A stretch of DNA of 64,000 nt from Saururus chinensis (Eukaryota > Streptophyta > Magnoliopsida > Piperales > Saururaceae). The notes beneath the pieces were generated by a model. It saw only the letters and a program-made list of their open reading frames with translations. It did not search any database and was not told the origin of the DNA. How positions within the stretch are numbered: the stretch's first letter is position 1; every line of letters begins with the position of its first letter. The DNA lies in NCBI GenBank assembly GCA_035235625.1, contig CP141140.1:53315351-53379350 (forward strand), in the 5' to 3' direction. Shown in pieces: positions 1 to 10,191 of this stretch. The position numbers and the translations under genes are program-made.

Positions 1-1137
1 GTCTACTCCAATGTTGGAGTTCGATGTCTGAAGATTTCTCGAGGGGCGAGTTATCTCTGAGTCAATACATATTTGATAGTATTAATTATTGAACAAGGGT
101 TGTGAGATAATTAATAATATTGTTTGATATTATTTGTTTAATTAGACAAGTGGAATGATTAAATGACTTGCATAAACTATAGGTTGAAAATACTTAAGCA
201 TTGCATGTGTGATGCTATGCTTCTTAGGATAGTGTAGTTTTTAGGCAGAACTATGTCTGAATCTGATCTTGTTGGAAACATTGGAGATGTTGTTTGATGA
301 GTACGTAGGTAACTAACATCGGGTAATGTTGGCCTGATTCAAAAAATATTAAAAAACCTTTTGTCCTTTCGAAGCTCTTCTCCTGAAGGCAGAGAGGTTC
401 CATTGTTGTTGTTATTTGGTTTAGTTGGTTGCAAATTCTCCAGGCGATGACAAGTGAGACTAGGACAGGTAAGGATGCCACTCGGGTCGGGTAAATGGTA
501 AACCCGACCCGACCATAATGGGTCGGGTTTGGTTTTTAAAAATAATCCGAATACCTTATTCGGGTCGGGTTTGGGTTTTAGGTGATCCAACCTGACCCGA
601 CCCGAATATAAATATAAATATAAAATTTATATATTTTTTAATATTATTTTTTAAAAAATTTAAAAAAATTATTTAAAAAATATTTTTTTATTCTATTTGG
701 GTCAAACGGGTTGGGTTCGGGTTGGGTCGGGTTTGGTTGGGTTCAAGTCACAGTTTTGTTATGTGGTATTGGGTTTGGGTTTGGCAAAACCCGACCTGAA
801 CCCGACCCGGTGGCATCACTAAGGACAAGCGAGCACAAGATGAAGTTCCTCGTTTTTGCAATTCCAGTACGTAAGTATATCTTTAGCGTAAGAGTCAACT
901 TAGTTATTTATTTTCAGACAGTTGACGAACTTGTACTTAGATGGATAGGCTATTCTTTGTGAATTTTTTAAACATGTAATAATATCATAAGATTTGATAT
1001 TTGTATTTGTAAACCCCAGTTATTATAACATGGATATTTAATCGAATAATTTGTTTTGTATTTAAGAAAGAAAAAAAATTCTCGGGACTTACCATTCATG
1101 CTATTTAAAAATGCTTTTAAAAATCCGGGTCGTAACA
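1..1137 (+). mobile_element. 3' part of an LTR (Gypsy-type), cut by the window edge
   Basis: The segment ends with AAATCCGGGTCGTAACA, a typical LTR 3' end, and no primer site follows, so it is a solo or 3' LTR. Positions about 241-330 (GGCAGAACTATG, TACGTAGGTAACTAAC, AATGTTGGCCTGAT) resemble 60572-60670 in the LTR near the right end. Positions 930-1137 resemble the tail of the LTR ending at 12936. It is interrupted by a hAT-like element at 470-821. The 5' end is outside the window. Confidence 0.7.
470..821. mobile_element. hAT-like miniature element built of GGGTCGGGTT repeats
   Basis: 352 bp. The ends read TAAGGATGCCAC and, inverted, TAGTGATGCCAC (10 of 12 match). They are flanked by AGGACAGG (462-469) and AGGACAAG (822-829), an 8-bp target duplication with one mismatch, as expected for hAT. 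Next to each end are arrays of GGGTCGGGTT on the left and ACCCGACCC on the right, around an AT-rich core. There is no coding capacity, so transposition would need a transposase from elsewhere. Confidence 0.75.
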
Positions 1138-1433
1138 CATGTAGTGGGCTTGTGTATTATTAACTAGTGTAGATGTAAGGCATGTATGATCTTTGGCTCA
1201 TGGATGATTATTCTTCTTAGTGGATTTTTGTATGTACTTGTATGTGAAGTTATGATTGAAGATGGTTGGTTGCAAGTACTTTGCTATACTCAGACTACAC
1301 TCATCCCTCAATTCGAAGACTATTAATTTATAATAATTTTGAGAAAATTATTTATTGTATTACTAAAAATTATCTAGGGAGCTGGTTCTTGACAATTAAA
1401 GTACTGAAAAAACACACATCCAAGGATCCCACC
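1138..1433. other. No recognisable feature
   Basis: AT-rich sequence between the LTR end and the Gypsy pol relic. I see no open frame, repeat or splice pattern that I can name. Confidence 0.5.
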
Positions 1434-1960
1434 AAAGAATGAAACACATTAAAAATAAACACCATAGGGAGGTCGAAATTGAGGTGGGTGATTGGATCTA
1501 TCTAAAACTCCATGGACATGGGAGGTAATCAATTTCTCTAGTGAAGACTACAAAGTTTCCTAAATTCTATGGGCCATTTCAAGTTATGAACAAGGCTGGA
1601 CCTGTTGCTTATTGTAAGTTACAGCTTCGCAACTTCGGGAGAATGGGTGCCTCCTCACAAAGGGGGTCCACACTGATCCTGCATCCATTCTATTTTCCAT
1701 GTGTCACTCTTGAAGAAAAAGCTTGGACAAGGTACAGTACCACAAATGAAATTGCCTCCTATCCTTGATGATGCATCTAAAAACATGGTGGAGCCTCAAG
1801 CAGGCCTTGAATATCGCTTTAGCAAAGGGCACACAACAGGTTCTTATGCATTGGTAATATGCATGCCCGGCAGAAGCTACTTGGGAGGATATCAACTATA
1901 TGAAACTAGAGTTCCCTAACTTTGTCCTTGAGGACAAGGACTATTTAAGGGGGGAGAAGC
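1434..1960 (+). pseudogene. Ty3/Gypsy pol 3' relic (integrase C-terminus and chromodomain-like tail)
   Basis: Short blocks in shifting frames match the end of plant Gypsy polyproteins: GDWIYLKLH, FYGPFQVMNKAGPVAY, IHSIFHVSLLKKKLG and, near 1915, PNFVLEDKDY followed by an LRGGE-like end. Frames change at about 1530, 1625 and 1700, and the chromodomain-like part is degraded. LTR sequence probably follows from about 1960 to an end I cannot define. The element is a fragment with no gag or RT left. Confidence 0.75.
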
Positions 1961-2306
1961 TAATAGTCCTAGATATTATGTACGTGTGTTTTAGTATATT
2001 TAGCAGTTGTATTGTGAATACGTATGAAGGGATAATGATTTAGATAACTATGCAAAACAAACCATATCTCAGTGAGATTTGCATCTCACGTGTACAGTTG
2101 TGTAGTTGCCATCCTGGTGCAGCAGTTATGTAACCACCAGAACTTGGACGTAGACTCTATCAAAAACTAGTTCATAGAGGATTCTGAAACTTCTTGTTCA
2201 TCACGATTATCTTGTCTAAAATCTTTCATTTAGTTCTGTGTCCTTTGCAAACCAAACAAGATAGGTAAGTCAAGGAAGAGGGTTTCCATCATAGCAGCAG
2301 TGGAAC
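1961..2306. other. Unassigned, possibly remains of the LTR after the Gypsy relic
   Basis: This follows directly on the integrase end, where a 3' LTR would be expected, but I found no second copy or TG..CA boundary to prove it. Confidence 0.3.
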
Positions 2307-3370
2307 ATGAATTTTCCTGCAAAAAAAGAAACCTTCGCTTTGAGAGTTCGCCATAATATCCTTCCATTAGAGGTAAATCCGATACAGAAGGAAATCATAA
2401 CTGATCCTGTGAACTTTGTGGGGAATTACCAGAAGATGTTATCCATAATGTGTGGAATTGTGCATTTGTTAAACATTATGAGTGGTTCAAGGCTATTGAA
2501 TTTGACCAGGCCAGTCACAGAAGAGATATCATCAATGTTATACTACTACACTCTCCTTCCTTGGAGTTGGAGGATCTATTCACTATCTCTTGGATGGTAT
2601 GACATAATTAAAACGAGGTGAAGTTGGGTTCTAATGGGAAGGATCCTAAGTGGCTGGTCTCCTTAGCTCTAGATTTATCTCCACCACTATTGCACCTGTC
2701 AAATTAATGAAGATAAAGGAATGAAAAATACAAGTTCTGCCAATGGCATCCCCCTTCACAAGGAAAAATCAATGTTGATGGTGCTCTCTTTGAGCATACC
2801 TCTTTCTCATATACAGGGATATGCATTTTGTTGGGCTTGTTTTTTAATTAAAATATCAAGTGGCCCCTCAATTGACAAAGGTTTTGGGCTTTCAAAACTA
2901 TTTGAGTAATGGGCGTGAGTCAAAATACTCATTAAGTTATAGTTTTAGTAGAAAATCTACACCGTTGGCTGACTTCTGGATAGAGGGTCAAAATTCTAGG
3001 GTGTCCTAATTTAGTTATAAATACACCATTAGCCATCGTAATATGGTACCTTAAGCGAGAATTACTTTCAGTCAAGTTTTAAACCAGAAACACATTATGA
3101 GGATTTGCAAAAAATTAGCATAGGAAAAAGCTTCATCAAGGGGATCAAGCTTTGTTGAGGCTCTAATGGCAACAGGTAAGTCTAATCCAATGGTATTTTA
3201 TTCTATCACATTTGTGATGCATATGGACAATTAATTGCTTATGCTTGCACCATAAAAACTTTGGCTCCTAAAACGGAGATATCCAAGTTGTGTTTAAAGG
3301 CAATTGCATTATGTAATGACGATGATCTAATGGTTCCTACCCTGTATGTTTTGGCCACGAGTTTCAGGGT
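2307..3370 (+). pseudogene. LINE-type relic: zinc-finger RVT tail and RNase H-like domain
   Basis: Around 2330-2420 one frame reads FALRVRHNILPLEVN. After a frameshift near 2410 another reads CELCGELPEDVIHNVWNC, the CxxC..H..C finger that follows reverse transcriptase in plant non-LTR elements. At 2735-2840 a frame reads WHPPSQGKINVDGALFE, the start of the linked RNase H-like domain. DAYGQLIAYACTIKTL near 3215-3265 is a later part of it. Stops and frameshifts are frequent. The CACTA element at 3399 lies just beyond. Confidence 0.7.
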
Positions 3371-3889
3371 ATGAGGCTTAACATAACAAGTAAATAGGCA
3401 CTACAATAAAAAGAACTTTTAGTGATGCATTTATGCATTGCTAATAGTCCCATAAGCATTGCTAATGACTATTAGCGATGCATAAAAGATATCGCCATAA
3501 GCGTCGAAAAAAGTGTTGTCGCTAAGAGTGCCTATTAGTGACGCATAAAATTATGTCACTAATAAAAAATTATTGGTGATGCATATTTCCTAGTGTCACT
3601 AATGATCAGTTATTAGCGATGTTATTCTATACGTCACTAATATAAAAACCATTTCCAAAAAATTTAAATAACTTATTAGTGACGTATAATTATAAGTGTT
3701 GCTAATAAGTCCTTATTAGCAACGCTTTTGTATGCGTCATTAATAGAATAATTTTTTTTAAAAAAAATTTACTTATTCAAAGCACCGCTAATAATATAAT
3801 ATTAAAAATGTTACATGTAACAACGACGCTTTAAAAAGCATCACTACTACATTTTAAAAAATTAAAAAATTTAAAAATTTAAAAAAAAT

Positions 3890-4318
3890 TCGGCCAGAGG
3901 ACAGCGGGGCACCAGAATACTGCCCTCCTCCCCCCTCTATCCTCGGCTCTGCCCCCCCTCCTCTGAAAATCAGAGGGGGGGAGGGGTGCGGAGCGAGGGG
4001 GAGAGGGGGACATGAGTAGTGGGGAGAGGGGGTGGAACAGGGGGGAGCGGGAGGGAGCGGGAGGCGCTGCCGTCCTCCGGCCACCCACCCCCCTCCAGGT
4101 CCCCCCTCTCCCTGGATCCGCCCCCTCCTCTAAAAATCAGAGGAGGGGGCGGAGCAGGGGGAGAGGGGGGACTAGAGGGGGTGAGGGGCTGGAGGATGGA
4201 GCCACCCCACTATCCTCAGGTCCCCATCAGAGGAGGGGTCAAAGCAGGGGGGACCGGGAGGGAGGAACCGAGGAGGGGGGGGGGGGGAAGGGGGTGGGGC
4301 GCCCACCCGCTTAATCCT
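3890..4318. repeat. GC-rich low-complexity block inside CACTA copy 1
   Basis: Runs of G and C with short inverted motifs such as CCCTCCTCTGAAAATCAGAGG, repeated in variant form two or three times. It contains open frames on both strands, but they are compositional artefacts. The equivalent block in CACTA copy 2 is 54130-54690. Confidence 0.7.
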
Positions 4319-4569
4319 TTATTTTTTTAAAACAAAAAATATTATTAGCGATGCTCGTAACGAGCATCGCTATTAGTATCCGTATTGGCAACGTATACTA
4401 TATGTGTCGCTAATACATACATTATTAGTAACACTTATAGATATACGTCGCTAAAATATTAAGTAATAGCGACACATAGACATATGCGTCGCTACTACCC
4501 TGGACTACTAGCGACGCATACTATTATGCATCGCTAATATTTTTCTATTTTTTAAAAATAATGTATAAT

Positions 4570-5381
4570 TCCCTCTCTCTCCTCTCTCTATCTCTCTCCC
4601 CCTCCCCCTCACTCTCTCTCTCCCCATCCCTCTCTCCTCTCTCTCTTCTCTCTCTCCCTCTCTCTCTTCTTCTCTCTCCCCCATCCCTCTCTCCTCTCTC
4701 TCTTCTCTCTCTCTCACCTCTCTCTCTTCTTCTCTCTCCCCCATCCCTCTCTATCTCTCTCCCCCTCCCCTCACTCTCACTCTCACTCTCACCCCTTTCT
4801 CTCTCTTCTCTCTCTCCCCTCCCTCTCTCTCTCTCTCCTCTCTTCTCTCTATCTCTCCCCTCTCCTCTCACTCTCCCCTCTCCTCTCTTCTTTCTCTCTC
4901 CCCTCTTCTTTCTCTCTCCTCTCTCTCCCTCCCTCTCTCTTCCTCTTTCTCTCCTCTCTTAAAAAATCAAAAACACTATTCATGACACATAAAGCTATAC
5001 GTGACTAATAAAAAAAATTTATTGTTTTAATTTTTTTAAATAATTTATAATTAAAAAAATTCCCTCTCTCTCCTCACTCTCTCTTCTCTTTCCCTCTCCT
5101 CTCTCTCTCTTCTCTCTCTCCCTCTCTCCTCCTCAGCTTCTCTCTCCTCACCCTCTCTACCCTCTTTCTCTCTCTCTCTATCTCTGATCTCTCCTGTTCT
5201 CTCTTCTTCTCTCTCTCCTCTCTCTCTTCCTCTCCTCTCTCTCTCTTCTCTCTCTCCCTCTCTCCTCCTCAGCTTCTCTCTCCTCACCCTCTCTACCCTC
5301 TTTCTCTCTCTATCTATCTCTGATCTCTCCTGTTCTCTCTTCTTCTCTCTCTCCTCTCTCTTCCTCTCCTCTCTCTTTTTA
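4570..5381. repeat. CT microsatellite tracts inside CACTA copy 1
   Basis: Two tracts, 4570-4963 and 5060-5381, of CTCTCTCC-type repeats, separated by about 95 bp of AT-rich sequence that includes a TTCATGACACAT-like subterminal motif. Within the second tract a block of about 170 bp is duplicated (around 5100 and 5240). Confidence 0.85.
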
Positions 5382-5423
5382 AGAAAATTTAAGAAATAAA
5401 ATATATTATATATAAATAGTGAA

Positions 5424-5628
5424 GAGTCCCGTTAGTATGAGCCCGGGCTCACGCGCGCCGGCGTGCGCCCGGGCTCATTGGGCCGTCGGATTTACATCCG
5501 ACGACCCATCAAACTCACGGGGCACTTTAACCCGTGAGTTTGATGGGCCGTCGGATGTAAATCCGACGGCCCATTGAGCCCGGGCGCACGCCGGCGCGCG
5601 TGAGCCCGGGCTCATACTAACTTTTCCC
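5424..5628. mobile_element. Mutator-like foldback miniature element nested in CACTA copy 1
   Basis: 205 bp, almost entirely one inverted repeat. The arms are about 90 bp with roughly two mismatches, starting at GTTAGTATGAGCCCGGG, around a central loop near 5520-5528. It is flanked by a perfect 9-bp duplication AATAGTGAA (5415-5423 and 5629-5637), the usual size for Mutator-like elements. GC content is far above its surroundings. No coding capacity. The second CACTA copy lacks this insertion. Confidence 0.85.
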
Positions 5629-5955
5629 AATAGTGAAAGTTTAATATATTATTAAAACTACCTTTTATTGAAAATTTAATATTTATTTATTATATATACA
5701 AATAGTAAATAATTAATAAAATATATTATACTTAAGAAGTTTATTTTACTTTTGTTTAATATTTATTTATTATATTATTATTTATTAAATAAAATTAATT
5801 AATAAAGCTAATATCAACGTTTGTAGACAAGTGTCGCTATTATCAATACTATTTGTGAAACTTATTTAGAGGCGTCGCTAATAGTTATAAATTTTTATTT
5901 TTTTATTTAAAATTTATTACTATTAGTGACACTTTTATTAAGCGTCGCTAAAAAA

Positions 5956-6180
5956 AAGAAAAAAATTCATAATTCTTAGCAACTCTTTTTCTGAAGCGTC
6001 GCTAATTGTTTTAACAATAGTGATGTTTTATACAAGCGTTGCTAATAGTAATAAATTTCAAATAAAAAATTAAAAATTTATAATTATTAGCGACGCTTGT
6101 ATAAAACATCACTATTGTTAAAACAATTAGTGACGCTTCAGAAAAAGAGTTGCTAAGAATTATGAATTTTTTTCTTTTTT
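5956..6180. repeat. Long palindrome in the right part of CACTA copy 1
   Basis: About 100-bp arms running inward from AAAGAAAAAAATTCAT and its complement, centred near 6068. The arms contain several TTAGCGACGC-type motifs, so the palindrome is made of subterminal repeats. It is probably a local inverted duplication rather than a separate insertion, as no target duplication is seen. Confidence 0.8.
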
Positions 6181-6455
6181 TTAAATATATATCTTTTAGC
6201 GACGCTTAGTGCAAGTGTCGCTAATAGTGTAACTATTAGTGACGCTTATTGGAAAGCGTCCAATAAGTATCACTAATATGGTTTATATTAGCGACACTTT
6301 AAGGTAAGTGTCGCTAATACATGGCTATTAGCAACACATTATTTTATGTCGCTAATAGTTTATTTTCTTTGCGATGATTTTATATACGTCGCAAGTAGTT
6401 ATTTTTAGAGATACTTGTGTATGCGTTGCTAATAGTACATTTTGTTGTAGTGAGG

Positions 6456-6717
6456 GTGTCACTGTGTCAATCACTTATTCTAAGTAGTCATTATTTCTGT
6501 AATGTTTTTGGCGCAAGCTCTGTAATAATCTTGTCTTGTGGATTCAAGACGGGTCGGTGGATTTCATCCATTCCTTCTTTTTTCATCTTAGCAAAGCAAT
6601 TTGTCCATTCAAATGTAAATCAATTGTTCTTCAAATTAGCAAATCAATTATGTGCATTAGAAATAAATTTTTATGTTTCCTTCCTTCCAAATCCTCACCT
6701 TTCCACATAATTTCACT
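6456..6717. other. No recognisable feature
   Basis: Flank of the CACTA insertion, presumably the continuation of the sequence left of 3396. No homology was recognised. Confidence 0.4.
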
Positions 6718-7050
6718 ATAAAACTACATTAACACTCCTTGCCGGTTCAAAAACTGCACATAACACCCCTTTTAATAATAAAACCAGTGATATTTAAAAA
6801 TGATAAAAATACCTTCATTCACTTAACCACCTAATGGGGTGGTAGGGGGCCACAACCAATGGGAAGTATAGCAGGCACAACCATCTCTTCCACCCGTTCT
6901 CCCAGCATGCTTCCCACCAGTCGTGACCCACTTGGTGGTTAAGTAGATAAGAGTATTATTGTCATTTAAATTAACTACTAATAGTTTTGTTAATGACAAA
7001 GGGTATATATGCAGCTTTTGAAACGTCAAGGAGTGAAAGCATAATTTTAT
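6718..7050. mobile_element. Miniature inverted-repeat element
   Basis: The left end reads ATAAAACTACATTAAC then ACTCCTTGCCGGTTCAAAA. The right end, inverted, reads ATAAAATTATGCTTTC then ACTCCTTGACGTTTCAAAA. Similarity continues through the CTGCA(C/T)AT block. The length is about 333 bp with no coding capacity. I could not fix a target duplication, so the superfamily is open and the ends may be off by some bases. Confidence 0.55.
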
Positions 7051-7511
7051 CAAAGAAAAGTCTTAGGGGTATCACAGTGAGAAGAGAAAATTTTCTTTCT
7101 CAAAAGAGGAATGTTTGACAATAGGGCGTAAATGAAACAATGCCTTTTAAAAGCACTAATCCTAATAAATCAAACATTAGTAAATAGCTCCTCTACTTCC
7201 CACTAAGAGGATTTCTGCCCCACAAAGAATTTGGTGGCTTCCTCGTCTTTTGAAAAGCTTAGCCATTAAGTTAAAGATATGAATGTACATGCTGAATGAT
7301 ACTATTTGTACAACCTTATGTTGTCCTTGAGTCTAGCTTGAGCTTGAATCCAAGTTATTTGCTGATTCAATAACCAAAAACATAAAAATAAGGTGAACAT
7401 AACTAGGGATTTTCATTTTTAAAGTCCCAAATGGCAATTGTCAAATGAAATGCAGCCATCATTAGGAGGATAAAATTTTAAGTATGTGTTGCCCACTATG
7501 TTGGCCATGTA
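7051..7511. other. No recognisable feature
   Basis: AT-rich DNA between the miniature element and the LTR-like unit. It contains no convincing open frame. Confidence 0.4.
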
Positions 7512-10191
7512 TGTAACATCCCCAATTTTTTTGTAATTTTTATGCATATTTCTACAATTTTTCTGCTCGTATTACCGATAAAGAAATTTGACACTTTGGT
7601 GTATCCATATTTTAAATTAATTTCGATATTCATGACCGTAAAAGTTGGGAGTAGTGTTTAGTCGCAAGTCATGGGCCTCGACTCATCACGTAAATTTTTT
7701 GGCGCGAAAACGGGAGAGAAAAGGGCAAGATGTGAAGAATGTAAATAGAAAGAAAAAGAAGGAAAAAAAGAAAAAAATATAAAGTGGATCGGGCATGCTG
7801 AGGCACGCTCGACCTATAGAATGAACAGTGAATGGGGGCATCCCCCTTCACTCTGTGAGCCGAAGGCGCCGCCTCAGCCAGCTTCTGCCCGGTCAGCCTT
7901 GGCCTGGCAACGCCGCTGCCATCACCCCCGGCCCGGCTTGGCCCCATCAGCCGTTGCCATCCCTCACCTCTCTCTTTCCCATTTCTGCTCAATGACCCCA
8001 TTTTGATTTTGTTTCGCCAGATCTGTCGCAACCACCAGTTGCATGGCCGACAACCCGCCGCTATAGCTCCGCCCTAGCCATGACCACCTCCTCACACCTC
8101 CATCTTGGCCTCCCCGCCCTCCTCCACCAGCCTGAGGTAAGATTGGCTCCACCCCTTTTCTTTTTTTTGGTTTCGGTTTTCTGTCTATTGTGACTTGCAA
8201 CTGTGCCGTCGGTTGTCGGCCACTACTGACGGGCCTCTAGCTCTCTCTCGGCCCGGAGATGACAAGGCCACCACCAGTGGCCAGCTGCCGCCGAATGGCC
8301 TTTGGCCCTCCTTTGGCTAGCGACGGTGAGGCCATTGTCCCGGCTTGAATCATCGCTTCTTCCCCGACCCCTCTGCTCAATTCCGATCTGGACAGAATTT
8401 CTTCTGTTGTTTTTTATTGTTATTTTCATTGTCTGCTGCCACCTACTGATTGGCCTCTAGATTGCTGCCTCAAGCCTACGATAGCAAGGTGCTGAGGTCC
8501 GGCCTCCCAATCGGTCCTGTTTTGCTCGATCAGCCGACCTGTGCCAGAGAAAAATATGCCCTTTTCTCTAGTAGCGTCCATTCTCTGCCGTTGGATGTCG
8601 GATGGCAGTGCACCATGTCCATTTGACTTGCCGCAATTCGGCGACTGCCAAGTTCTATCTCCTCCCAGGTCTAACCCCCGACCATGTCTGGCAGTTAGTG
8701 GCCCAACGATAGCGTGTTTGCAGCTCTAGCTCGGCACACTCTTGCCTCCAAATAAATCGAATCCATTTGTTCTTTTTGCCAGCAATTTTGCTGCCACTGG
8801 CGTCAACCAATGGACAACCACGATGCCAGCTTGGCCCAATGACGGTAAGGGTCCACCGTTGTTGGCCTCCCCTGCACATCTTCTGCACACACTAGACACC
8901 CCTAAACTTTGGGGTATGTCTCTGACTATCACTGATGGTCCTCAATCCAACCCAAGCCATTGTGTCAAGCTTGATAGTATTGCTGACTTGGACCTATGGT
9001 CCAACCAACATGGGCTCTGTGCCAGCCCAGTGACGGCAAGGGCCATCACTTCTGGCCCGATTCTACCTCTACACTCCACTTTTTATTACACATGACCCAG
9101 AACCTGCAGGAAAGTCCCTAGTTCCCTATCCTTCCAAGGGGAAGAGTATTGTCAGCCACTGGCATAGGGCCAGCTAAGGTTCCACTGTCGTGGCTATATC
9201 TTCCACCGGTAAGCTATGTTTGATGCACGACCGCCCCTACAATGATTTAGTTGTGAGTAGCAATTAGAAATGTTACCGCCTTTGTTAGCCACCTAAATCG
9301 GGCCCTTAGTGCCTTCAACTTTTGTTTAGGGGACCGCCACTGGTGAACCCCACCCCTTCTTGACCGACCACCCTAACCCCTAAAAGACCACCTTTTTTTA
9401 GGGTTTGACTATGACAATACGTGCATACGTTGTTTGACAGCCGATTCCACCCATGAGTGGTTGGATCTGGCTTCCACGAGCCTAAGTTATTTCAGAACCC
9501 ACCGACAACCTACCCTTCCTTGGGGTTTCCCCTTTACCATGCATGCTTGTGTTGCATGTGTAGTTTAGTTTAAAGGCACCACCTTTGCGGTGTATGACAA
9601 TGGAACGACTCCACCACTAGGCAATATGGCTGTTAAAGCTCTCCTCTATCTCTCCTATATCTGTGAGTACACAACCAAGCCCTCCGCCATGTTGCGAGGC
9701 TTTGACAATGCGGAATTGTTGCAATTGGATGTAGACCGTGGTCTATTTTAATGTTTTGTAGCCAACAAAGTGTTTTAAACCGTTGGCCGACCTCCAATCG
9801 GTCACCCCCCATTCGGTTGTTGCTTTTACCATTTCTAGTGGCACGACCTTATGTCTGGCTGCCTTAGTGCGCCCAACTTTTTCTTCAAGTAAAATTAGTC
9901 TAACCTTATCGAGATTAATTCTAGCATCTCTGAAAATCCTCGTGATAACAACTCTCTCAGTGCGATGCTTTTGGCCGTCTATTCTGCCATTGACGCCGCC
10001 ACCGTAGTTGCTTGCCATCAAACTCATGTGGATTACGAGGTAGGGGACCTTGAACTCGTAATTTCATTATAGCATGCTTTTCTTATATAGTAGCATGTTA
10101 GGAGGTTGTAGCTTAATGATTTGCATGTTAAATGCTAATAAATGAGCATGCTTTATATATGTGAATCATGCATATGTTAGCAAGGACTAAA

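Larger units (their letters stand above)
3399..6452. mobile_element. Non-autonomous CACTA (En/Spm-like) element, copy 1
   Basis: 3054 bp. The left end is CACTACAATAAAA and the right end, inverted, is CACTACAACAAAA. Both flanks carry the 3-bp duplication AGG (3396-3398 and 6453-6455). Subterminal regions of about 450 bp on the left, with more at 4340-4540 and 5810-6440, are packed with TTAGCGACGC and its complement in both orientations, as expected of transposase-binding repeats. The interior has a GC-rich block (3890-4318), pyrimidine microsatellites (4570-4963 and 5060-5381) and a nested hairpin element (5424-5628). No transposase reading frame exists, so it must move in trans if it moves. 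Confidence 0.9.

Noticed and set aside
4012-4330. Gly/Arg-rich frames
   Set aside because: Compositional result of the GC-rich block in CACTA copy 1.
3399-4540. Regularly spaced repeats that might suggest a CRISPR-like array
   Set aside because: Repeats occur in both orientations with irregular spacing and belong to CACTA subterminal regions in a plant genome.
4561-4962. Long Ser-Leu-Pro-rich open frame
   Set aside because: It is a CT microsatellite inside a CACTA element; the complementary Arg-Glu-rich frame is equally open.
8655-9095. Overlapping frames of 60-117 codons on both strands
   Set aside because: They lie in the large LTR-like unit, have no recognisable domain and no codon-pattern support.
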